A stretch of 5,277 nt of DNA, taken from an uncultured Lachnospiraceae bacterium (GTDB lineage Bacteria; Bacillota; Clostridia; Lachnospirales; Lachnospiraceae). The translations under genes were made by a program, and so were the position numbers. The notes beneath the pieces are model-generated. The model saw only the letters and a program-made list of their open reading frames with translations. It did no database searches and was not told the DNA's origin. Below, in pieces: positions 1 through 4,545 of this stretch. Every line of letters starts with the position of its first letter. The stretch's first letter is position 1. The DNA lies in NCBI GenBank assembly GCA_900313745.1, contig OMSM01000254.1, forward strand, positions 1 through 5,277, given 5' to 3'.

Positions 1-123
1 CGTGGAAGTGATCAGCGCCGCGTCACCCACAAGATCCTTGTCCGCCTTAAAGCGGCTGCACCCGGCAAGTGCCAGAGCAAGGACGAGAATAAGAATGGGC
101 AGCAAAACTCTCCTTTTTTTCAT
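1..123 (-). CDS. Lipoprotein, N-terminal fragment (signal peptide plus 19 residues)
   Basis: Reading the minus strand from the ATG at 123 gives 41 residues with no stop before the window edge, so the gene is cut. The start is a textbook bacterial lipoprotein signal: a basic N-region (MKKRR), a hydrophobic stretch of about 15 residues rich in Leu, Ile and Ala, and a lipobox Leu19-Ala20-Gly21-Cys22. Cys22 would be lipidated and the mature protein anchored outside the cytoplasmic membrane. A GGAGAG ribosome binding site (129-134) sits 5 nt before the ATG, which supports the start. The visible mature part (SRFKADKDLVGD...) is too short to name a family; a substrate-binding lipoprotein or a small secreted lipoprotein are both possible. 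It lies 202 bp downstream of the UroD-like gene and may have its own promoter. Confidence 0.8.
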   Translation of the reverse strand, partial: MKKRRVLLPILILVLALALAGCSRFKADKDLVGDAALITST

Positions 124-211
124 GGTGTCTCTCCATTCCGGCCAGTACGGAAAAACCTGTCCGCCGCTCCGGTATTCCTGCCGACCGGTTTCCGCTTTTT
201 TTCCTTCCATG

Positions 212-220
212 ATCATAACA
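212..220 (-). promoter_or_regulatory. Candidate extended -10 promoter for the lipoprotein gene
   Basis: On the minus strand the bases read TGTTATGAT: an extended -10 TG, one base, then TATGAT (5 of 6 to TATAAT). No good -35 box is seen at the usual distance, which is tolerable for extended -10 promoters. Transcription would start near 205 and give a leader of roughly 80 nt before the ATG at 123. The hairpin at 226-251 lies over the place a -35 would occupy, so it could also act as an operator. This rests on sequence match only. Confidence 0.4.
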
Positions 221-225
221 CAAAC

Positions 226-251
226 GGCTCCGGTACTGCCGTACCGGCGCC
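226..251 (-). terminator. Inverted repeat after the UroD-like gene, possible weak terminator
   Basis: CCGGTAC (230-236) and GTACCGG (241-247) form a perfect 7-bp stem around a 4-nt loop. After one mismatch (229/248) the stem continues for 3 bp (226-228 with 249-251). On the minus strand it is followed by GTTTGTGTTAT, a broken T-rich tract. It stands about 75 nt downstream of the UroD-like stop codon, where a terminator would be expected. The T tract is imperfect and the hairpin also overlaps the -35 region of the candidate lipoprotein promoter, so an operator is the alternative. Confidence 0.4.
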
Positions 252-325
252 GCCAGATATTGGATTATCCTGTTCTCCCGCCCTGCGGACCAGGCCCATC
301 CGGGAGATTCGCGGCCGGACAAACC

Positions 326-1303
326 TCACAGGCTTCTTGCCGCTTCCACGACCCAGCGGATGCGCTCCCAGTCAAGCTTTGCGTCGATGGTGCAGTCACC
401 GCCGAGCATCAGGCCGAGTTTTCCGTGATCAAGGATCAGATTGCGGGTGTACTCCTGCAGTTCCTCCTTCGTGCCGTGATAAATGACGCCCTGCTGGATC
501 TTTCCGTCCCAGTGGGTCTCGAAGCCGCCCAGCGTGGTTTTTCCGTTTGCGAAGAAACGGCCGTCATTGAGATCAAGTCCCTCGACGAAGACAGCCCAGT
601 TGAAGACCTTGGCGGGATAGTCCTGCCACAGCTCAAGCTGGTTGCGTGCCCCTGCCCATCCGCACATATGAAGGATATTATTCTTCGAATAGCGGTTTGC
701 GTGCTCCAGCACGTACAGGTCGCTGGGACGGATGATGCGGCGGTACTCCGCGGGAGTGAAGCGGTCAAGCTCGCCGCCCTGTACGCAGTAGTAGACTCCG
801 TCGCAGCCCGCCTCGGTGATGAGAAGTTTTGACAGAAGGGCATTGGTCTCGCCTATAACATCCAGAGCCTCCATGACCGCGGCCTCATCCTCGCGGATGT
901 ATGCCATGATCTGCTCATCGGAGACGCCGACCTCTGCCGCGCCGAAACGGATCGAGGAGAAAGGCGCAAACACGTTGTAGAACACGCAGCGCTCCCCGCC
1001 GATCTCGGCGACGATCTTCTTCGCGCGCTCCACCTGCCCGACGATCCAGGGATCATCAGCGGCAAGAGGCTTCCATCCCCGGAAATCCTCCACCGAATGA
1101 ATCTCCTTCATCGGATAGGGGAAGTAGCTGTCGCACATGATCTTCACGAAATCGAGATCCGTATCGCGGTAATACTTAAGATGTGCTGCGACACAGCCGT
1201 CGCCGACCGCCTCGTCACCAGCGAAATGGAACCAGAACCCTACCGGCACATGATCGACCGGCTTTCCGTTCATCGCGTTCAGCACTCTTGTCCTCTTGTC
1301 CAT
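326..1303 (-). CDS. UroD/MtaA-like family protein, probable zinc-dependent methyltransferase
   Basis: This 325-residue protein has the uroporphyrinogen decarboxylase-type barrel layout: an N-terminal MDKRTRVLNAMNGKPVDHVP segment typical of the MtaA/CmuA side of the family, a central domain, and a C-terminal segment with GGFETHWDG and LGGDCTID. His212 and Cys214 (LHMCGW) plus Cys304 (GGDC) match the His-x-Cys...Cys zinc site known in methylcobalamin:thiol methyltransferases of this family. The Arg-rich N-terminal motif of true haem-pathway UroD is not seen. I therefore infer methyl transfer, or demethylation of a small molecule, in the cytoplasm rather than haem synthesis; the substrate is unknown. 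The start at 1303 is chosen over the longer frame (to 1366) because a perfect AGGAGG (1309-1314) lies 5 nt upstream and the extra 21 residues look like read-through of the preceding gene's end. It follows the GntR gene with an 11-nt gap, so the two are surely one operon. Confidence 0.88.
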   Translation of the reverse strand: MDKRTRVLNAMNGKPVDHVPVGFWFHFAGDEAVGDGCVAAHLKYYRDTDLDFVKIMCDSYFPYPMKEIHSVEDFRGWKPLAADDPWIVGQVERAKKIVAEIGGERCVFYNVFAPFSSIRFGAAEVGVSDEQIMAYIREDEAAVMEALDVIGETNALLSKLLITEAGCDGVYYCVQGGELDRFTPAEYRRIIRPSDLYVLEHANRYSKNNILHMCGWAGARNQLELWQDYPAKVFNWAVFVEGLDLNDGRFFANGKTTLGGFETHWDGKIQQGVIYHGTKEELQEYTRNLILDHGKLGLMLGGDCTIDAKLDWERIRWVVEAARSL

Positions 1304-1308
1304 GTTGT

Positions 1309-1314
1309 CCTCCT
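1309..1314 (-). promoter_or_regulatory. Ribosome binding site that fixes the UroD-like start
   Basis: The minus strand reads AGGAGG followed by a 5-nt spacer (ACAAC) and ATG. The site lies exactly between the TAA stop of the upstream regulator (1315-1317) and the ATG at 1303, so ribosomes finishing the regulator are placed to start the next gene. This argues for translational coupling and for the short N-terminus. Confidence 0.85.
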
Positions 1315-1986
1315 TTATCTGTGAACTGCACCCTTTCCAGTGATGTTGATATCCTTCTCCAGGCACTCCAGCGCCTTGTCCAGATCTCCGGCCGCCAGCG
1401 CCTTCAGGATCGACTCATGCTCCGCAAGGTTCACCGAGTCGTCCAGGTGATTCGTCCGGTCCCAGTAATTCTGGGCATATATCCGTCTCTGCATGTCGAG
1501 ACTTTCCTTAAGAAACTTGTTGAGCACCCTGCTCTCCGCGAAGGAGGCAAGGAGCATGTGGAATTCCATGTTGTCCTGCCAGACCGTCCAGACGTCGACG
1601 TTCTGCTTGAGCGCCGCCCTCTCGAACTGCTTCCGCAGGAGGTCAAGCTGCTGCTTTCCCAGCCTTGGGAACGAACTGCGGAGCGCCTCCGTCTCCAGCT
1701 GGACCCGGATCATTCTCGCGATATGCTCGTCCTCGTCACTTATGCGGTCAACGACATACCCGAACCTGGGCACGCTGTGCACAACGCCCTCCGAGCAGAG
1801 ACGAACCAGGGCCTCGCGCACCGGCGCCTTGCTGACATTAAATGCCTCGACAAGCCGCTTCTCGTTCAGTACCTGCTCCTCATTCGCAGGATTGCGGATT
1901 ATCATCTCCAGTATCCGGTCGTGAATCTGGTCCGCCAGGGAATCCCTGGTCACGACCGAAAACAGATCCTCTTGCACTTTGTTCAT
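1315..1986 (-). CDS. GntR-family transcriptional regulator with FCD ligand-binding domain (FadR subfamily)
   Basis: The protein has 223 residues, usual for FadR-type GntR regulators. Residues 15-80 hold the winged helix-turn-helix: SLADQIHDRILEMI, then NEKRLVEAFNVSKAPVREAL with the characteristic VS-x-x-PVREAL recognition helix, and a GYVV wing strand. Residues 85-215 form the helical FCD effector domain, with Asp138 and His143 (DNMEFH) and His190 (EHESILKALAAGD) at expected metal-ligand positions. The last ligand position, usually His, appears to be Asp212 (LEKDI), but I aligned this by eye. Members of this subfamily usually sense a carboxylate metabolite and control an adjacent catabolic operon. 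Here the target is likely its own promoter and the co-transcribed UroD-like gene. A GAGGAA site (1992-1997) lies 5 nt before the ATG. Its TAA is followed directly by the next gene's ribosome binding site. Confidence 0.93.
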   Translation of the reverse strand: MNKVQEDLFSVVTRDSLADQIHDRILEMIIRNPANEEQVLNEKRLVEAFNVSKAPVREALVRLCSEGVVHSVPRFGYVVDRISDEDEHIARMIRVQLETEALRSSFPRLGKQQLDLLRKQFERAALKQNVDVWTVWQDNMEFHMLLASFAESRVLNKFLKESLDMQRRIYAQNYWDRTNHLDDSVNLAEHESILKALAAGDLDKALECLEKDINITGKGAVHR

Positions 1987-1993
1987 CTTGCTT

Positions 1994-2055
1994 CCTCACC
2001 GCAACAGTTTTTCAAGTTAATTAACAAATGTATTATACCCTCAATTGCGGTGAGG
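1994..2055. promoter_or_regulatory. Paired 11-bp inverted repeat around the gntR promoter, candidate operator
   Basis: CCTCACCGCAA at 1994-2004 and its exact reverse complement TTGCGGTGAGG at 2045-2055 flank the promoter. Their centres are 51 bp apart, close to five helical turns. One arm lies in the -35/-10 spacer, the other covers the regulator's ribosome binding site. Because the upstream arm is before the transcription start, the pair cannot simply be an mRNA hairpin, so a protein-binding function is more likely. A further short inverted repeat, CCCTCA...TGAGGG, exists within 2038-2056. Binding by the GntR protein is inference. Confidence 0.5.
2016..2025. promoter_or_regulatory. Perfect 10-bp palindrome at the expected transcription start
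   Basis: GTTAATTAAC is self-complementary and falls about 7-16 bp downstream of the -10 box, that is, at the predicted start of transcription. Palindromes with GT...AC ends in this place are common operators for GntR-family proteins, though the central spacing here differs from the classical FadR site. A 10-bp AT-rich palindrome can also occur by chance. Confidence 0.4.
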
Positions 2056-2060
2056 GAAAA
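2032..2060 (-). promoter_or_regulatory. Promoter of the gntR / UroD-like operon
   Basis: The minus strand carries a perfect TATAAT at 2037-2032. With a 17-bp spacer the -35 would be TTTTCC (2055-2060), only 3 of 6 to TTGACA, so the promoter may be weak or need help. Transcription would begin near 2025, giving a leader of about 39 nt before the ATG at 1986. The region is AT-rich compared with the rest of the window, as expected for a promoter. Confidence 0.65.
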
Positions 2061-2102
2061 CACTGATCATCCCCTGGTTCCTGCTCCGGTTCCTGCCGCT
2101 CT

Positions 2103-3176
2103 TCAGAGAGTGATCAGTTCATGGGGCGACCCGGTCAGGTTAAGGAAGCCGTCCCCGGTCACCGCAACCATATCCTCGATCCGCACTCCGAAGCGGCCGG
2201 CGATGTAGATTCCGGGCTCCACCGTGAGCAGCATTCCCGGTTTCAGCTCATCAGTGCAGACTTCATTGAACCTGGGATTCTCGTGGACATCAATTCCCAC
2301 GCTGTGGCCAAGTCCGTGGGAGAAGCAGCCGGAATATCCGCTGCTGTAGATGTACTGCCTTGCAATGAGGTCGATCTGCCTGCAGACCGCGCCGGGCCGT
2401 ATCGCGGCCATCGCCATGGACTGGGCCTTTCTCACGGTCTCATAGGCCTGCTCCTGCTCCGCGGTGATCCTTCCGAGCGCGACGGTCCTTGTCATGTCCG
2501 CGAACCTTCCGTTAACGACCGCGCCGAAGTCCATCGTGATGAGATCGCCCTTCCGGACTACCCGGTTCGTCGCGAATCCGTGGGGTTTGGAACTGTTGGG
2601 GCCGGAGGCGACGATGTAATTGAAGGACCTCTCGTCCGAGCCGAATTTGGTCAGCGTATACCCGATCTCATGGGCGATCTCCAGCTCGCTTAAGCCCGGC
2701 CTGATGTAGTCCAGGATATGATCGAAGGTGTGGTCCGTGATCTGCTGTGCCTTCCGGTGGTCCGCGAGCTCATCCTCTCTCTTGATGCTCCGCAGCCCGT
2801 CGATCAGCTGCTGGAGCGTATCCGAGGAGTCGATGTCAATGCCCGGAAGCGCTTCTTCCATCTCCCTTAACCTCTTCAGCGTGGTCTGCCCCGCGCAGAC
2901 GGAGAGGGTGTGTATTCCGGACTCCTCAAGGAACTGCCGGACCTGCGCGGAGCGGTCCTTCTCCTCTCTGACCTCTGCATCCGTAACTACCTCCAGAGCC
3001 TGCTCGAAGTACCGGAAATCAATCCAGAACACCGCGCTCTTCCGGGTGATGAGCACTGCTCCCGCCGAAGACCTCATCTCCGTAAAGTAATACCGGTTGG
3101 ACGGATCCTCAAAGAGCGCGGCTTCCATGCCCTCCGGCATCGCCTGCTGAAACAGGGATGTTTTGGATTCCTTCAT
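2103..3176 (-). CDS. M24-family metallopeptidase, Xaa-Pro aminopeptidase type
   Basis: This 357-residue cytoplasmic enzyme probably removes an N-terminal residue next to proline from short peptides. Residues 1-125 resemble the creatinase N-terminal domain; 135-357 form the pita-bread catalytic domain. All five metal ligands are visible: Asp216 (TMDFGAV), Asp227 (FADMTRT), His291 (HGLGHSVG), Glu320 (VEPGIYI) and Glu334 (VRIEDM). His199 in SSKPHGF fits the substrate-binding His. Length and order match short bacterial PepQ/YpdF-type enzymes, and the dipeptidase (prolidase) alternative cannot be excluded. I chose ATG 3176 because family homology begins at MKESKTSLFQQAM. Its upstream site is mediocre (AAGGGAG at 11 nt, or AGG at 5 nt). 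An ATG at 3257 has a better GGAGGA site but adds 27 Cys-rich residues unlike the family. The gene follows the reductase after 310 bp of structured repeats and may still belong to the same transcript. Confidence 0.92.
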   Translation of the reverse strand: MKESKTSLFQQAMPEGMEAALFEDPSNRYYFTEMRSSAGAVLITRKSAVFWIDFRYFEQALEVVTDAEVREEKDRSAQVRQFLEESGIHTLSVCAGQTTLKRLREMEEALPGIDIDSSDTLQQLIDGLRSIKREDELADHRKAQQITDHTFDHILDYIRPGLSELEIAHEIGYTLTKFGSDERSFNYIVASGPNSSKPHGFATNRVVRKGDLITMDFGAVVNGRFADMTRTVALGRITAEQEQAYETVRKAQSMAMAAIRPGAVCRQIDLIARQYIYSSGYSGCFSHGLGHSVGIDVHENPRFNEVCTDELKPGMLLTVEPGIYIAGRFGVRIEDMVAVTGDGFLNLTGSPHELITL

Positions 3177-3311
3177 GATGACCTGGGCTCCCTTCACTGC
3201 CGGCGGGCTGCAGCAGGTACATCCGCCCGCAGGATGAATGCGGCACACAGGCCGCATGCTGCTTCCTCCGGCAGCCGCCGGAACACTGCTGTTCTCTCTC
3301 CTCACTGGTAG

Positions 3312-3374
3312 TACCCCGCTGAGGCAAAATCCGCGAATGCGGTTTTGCCGAATGCGGCGCCCGGTGCGCGAGCA
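3312..3374. repeat. 63-bp direct repeat, copy 1, with two strong hairpins
   Basis: It is identical to copy 2 (3422-3484) except at 3369 (C against T at 3479). It contains an 11-bp stem with one bulged T: 3323-3329 with 3343-3349 and 3331-3334 with 3339-3342, loop GAAT. A second stem, partly beyond the copy, pairs 3357-3361 with 3380-3384 and 3362-3367 with 3372-3377 around loop GCGA on the plus strand, with a 2-nt bulge (3378-3379). The only difference between copies falls in that loop and keeps a GNRA pattern (GCGA or GTGA). Confidence 0.9.
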
Positions 3375-3385
3375 CCGCTGGCGCT

Positions 3386-3419
3386 GGTTGAAAGAGCTGC
3401 ATCAGCAGGTCTTTCAACC
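3386..3419. repeat. Perfect 10-bp inverted repeat with inner stem between the two direct copies
   Basis: GGTTGAAAGA (3386-3395) pairs exactly with TCTTTCAACC (3410-3419). Inside it CTGC/GCAG (3397-3400 with 3405-3408) adds a further 4-bp stem with a 4-nt loop after one mismatch. It starts one base after the previous hairpin (3357-3384) and ends two bases before copy 2, so the three stems are packed end to end. It lacks a U tract on the transcribed strand and is unlikely to be a normal terminator. Confidence 0.8.
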
Positions 3420-3421
3420 TT

Positions 3422-3484
3422 TACCCCGCTGAGGCAAAATCCGCGAATGCGGTTTTGCCGAATGCGGCGCCCGGTGCGTGAGCA
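3422..3484. repeat. 63-bp direct repeat, copy 2, abutting the reductase stop codon
   Basis: Copy 2 lies exactly 110 bp from copy 1 and matches it at 62 of 63 positions. The first hairpin (3433-3459) is intact. The second hairpin has lost its 3' arm because the sequence diverges after 3484, so this looks like a truncated unit. It ends two bases before the reverse complement of the reductase TGA (3487-3489). Confidence 0.9.
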
Positions 3485-3486
3485 GG

Positions 3487-4464
3487 TCAGCCTACATGGC
3501 GCTCAAATCTGGTGAATCCGAGGATTGCCTCAATCCTGGCCATCGCGTCCGCAGGGATTGCCACTTCCGCGGCTTCCGCGTTCTTTGTCACCTGCTCCGG
3601 CCGGCTGGCGCCGGTAATTACACAGGAAATGTTCGGCTGCGCAAGAATCCACGCAAGTGCGAGGCACGGCATGCTGCAGCCAAGCTCGTCCGCGACCTTT
3701 CTCAGCTCCTCCACCTTGTCCAGGTTCTCGTCCGTGAGCAGGTTGTTCACCTGACGGTCGGCCTGGAAGGTCGCCCTCGACCCCTCGGGATACGGCTCGC
3801 CCTTGCGGTACTTGCCGGTGAGCACGCCCTGCGCCAGCGGGGAGAACGGAGTGATCCCGATGCCGTACTTTCCGCAGACCTGCATGATTTCGTGCTCGAT
3901 GTAGCGGTCAAGCATATTATACTGCGGCTGAAGGGAAGTCAAAGGATGCAGATTGTAACGATCGATGACCTTCTCCGCCTCCGTAAGACGGGCTGCGCTC
4001 CACTCCTCACTGACTCCGTAATAGAGGATCTTGCCCTCGGTGACAAGATCGCTAAGGGCCCGGAGCGTCTCCTCCATAGGCGTCGTGGTGTCGAACCGGT
4101 GGCAGTAATACAGGTCGATGTAATCCACCCCCATGTTCTTTAGTGTGCGGTCGATGTTCTCGCGGATATGCTTGCGGGAGAGCCCGCGCTGGTTCACATC
4201 TCTTCCGGTCGGAAAGAACACCTTGCTGGAGACAACATACTCCCCTCTTGGCACATCCTTTAAGGCCTTGCCGAGGAAGCGCTCCGCTTCGCCGCCGCTG
4301 TACGCGTCCGCGCAGTCAAAGAAATTGATTCCCGCGTCCAGAGCCGCCCGGACCGTATCCGCAGCAACCTTCTCCTGGTCCGCACTTGTCAGCTGGGTCA
4401 TCCAGCTGCCCAGGGCGATCTCACTGACCTTCAGTCCCGAATTACCAACACTCCTGTACTTCAT
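3487..4464 (-). CDS. Aldo/keto reductase (NADPH-dependent, Kv-beta-like group)
   Basis: This 325-residue protein is a full-length aldo/keto reductase that reduces a carbonyl with NADPH in the cytoplasm; the natural substrate is not readable from sequence. The catalytic tetrad is complete: Asp50 and Tyr55 (FFDCADAY), Lys81 (VSSKV) and His122 (LYYCHRFD). Cofactor-binding signs are SPLAQGVLTGKY (208-219) and TGASRPEQVTKN (284-295), the latter typical of the AKR group related to Kv-beta subunits and E. coli YghZ. The (alpha/beta)8 pattern runs the whole length. The ATG at 4464 has AGGAGG (4469-4474) 4 nt upstream, and homology starts at MKYRSVGNSGLKVS. It lies 81 bp after the M20 peptidase gene, nearly all of it a perfect hairpin, so expression depends on read-through from that gene or an unseen promoter. 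Confidence 0.94.
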   Translation of the reverse strand: MKYRSVGNSGLKVSEIALGSWMTQLTSADQEKVAADTVRAALDAGINFFDCADAYSGGEAERFLGKALKDVPRGEYVVSSKVFFPTGRDVNQRGLSRKHIRENIDRTLKNMGVDYIDLYYCHRFDTTTPMEETLRALSDLVTEGKILYYGVSEEWSAARLTEAEKVIDRYNLHPLTSLQPQYNMLDRYIEHEIMQVCGKYGIGITPFSPLAQGVLTGKYRKGEPYPEGSRATFQADRQVNNLLTDENLDKVEELRKVADELGCSMPCLALAWILAQPNISCVITGASRPEQVTKNAEAAEVAIPADAMARIEAILGFTRFERHVG

Positions 4465-4468
4465 TATT

Positions 4469-4474
4469 CCTCCT
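4469..4474 (-). promoter_or_regulatory. Ribosome binding site of the reductase, directly against a large hairpin
   Basis: AGGAGG precedes the ATG by 4 nt (AATA). The foot of the 24-bp hairpin ends at 4477, only two bases upstream. The site itself is unpaired in that fold, but a folded stem this close could either keep the site open or hinder ribosome loading. Confidence 0.8.
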
Positions 4475-4476
4475 TC

Positions 4477-4541
4477 GGTGCCAGGGGACGGTTCTCTGGC
4501 GAGTTTTCAGAATACTTGCCAGAGAACCGTCCCCTGGCACC
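4477..4541. repeat. REP-like element: perfect 24-bp inverted repeat, 17-nt loop
   Basis: The arms 4477-4500 and 4518-4541 are exact reverse complements; the loop is 4501-4517. The core GGGGACGGTTCTCTGGC closely resembles the dispersed GGGGACGGTTCTnT intergenic palindromes I recall from many Firmicute and other genomes, which are thought to be moved by REP-associated tyrosine transposases; that link is from memory. It fills nearly all the M20-reductase gap and starts 4 bp after the M20 stop. There is no clean U tract on the transcribed side (GAAGGAGG follows), so it is more likely a dispersed repeat than a dedicated terminator, though it may stabilise the upstream mRNA end. Confidence 0.85.
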
Positions 4542-4545
4542 TTTC

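Larger units (their letters stand above)
3177..3486. other. 310-bp gene-free spacer packed with hairpins and direct repeats
   Basis: Between the reductase stop and the M24 start no convincing gene is present. The left part (3177-3311) holds the upstream frame of the M24 gene, a 7-bp stem (3238-3244 with 3251-3257, loop of 6) and a 6-bp GC stem (3267-3272 with 3277-3282, loop AGCC). The right part holds two 63-bp direct copies and a hairpin between them, listed separately. The octamer GAATGCGG occurs five times (3236, 3335, 3350, 3445, 3460). No convincing -10/-35 pair or U-tailed terminator was seen on the minus strand. A repeat-rich intergenic element, acting on mRNA ends or as a mobile-repeat remnant, is the likeliest reading. 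Confidence 0.7.

Noticed and set aside
47..322. Minus-strand 91-residue frame between the UroD-like gene and the lipoprotein
   Set aside because: It overlaps the lipoprotein signal sequence in another frame and has Arg/Gly/Pro-rich composition typical of a non-coding frame; the lipoprotein has the better start and a clear lipobox.
2..832. Long plus-strand open frame (276 residues) at the left end
   Set aside because: It lies opposite the UroD-like gene and the lipoprotein start, has no recognisable family sequence, and reflects codon bias of the real minus-strand genes.
1183..2208. 341-residue plus-strand open frame
   Set aside because: It runs antisense across the UroD-like gene, the whole gntR gene, its promoter and the M24 end; no domain is recognisable and no ribosome site stands out.
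3323..3349. Repeat hairpin as a rho-independent terminator after the reductase
   Set aside because: The stem is strong, but on the transcribed strand it is followed by TCAGCGGGG rather than a U tract, and the same structure recurs 110 bp away.
3109..3432. Short frames on both strands in the repeat region
   Set aside because: They translate the hairpin repeats into Arg/Pro/His-rich strings with no domain, and no conserved start signals are seen.
3312..3484. CRISPR array
   Set aside because: Only two copies, 63 bp long with complex internal hairpins and a 47-bp structured spacer; no cas genes are present in the window.
3478..4143. 221-residue plus-strand frame
   Set aside because: It is the antisense shadow of the aldo/keto reductase, whose catalytic tetrad is complete on the other strand.
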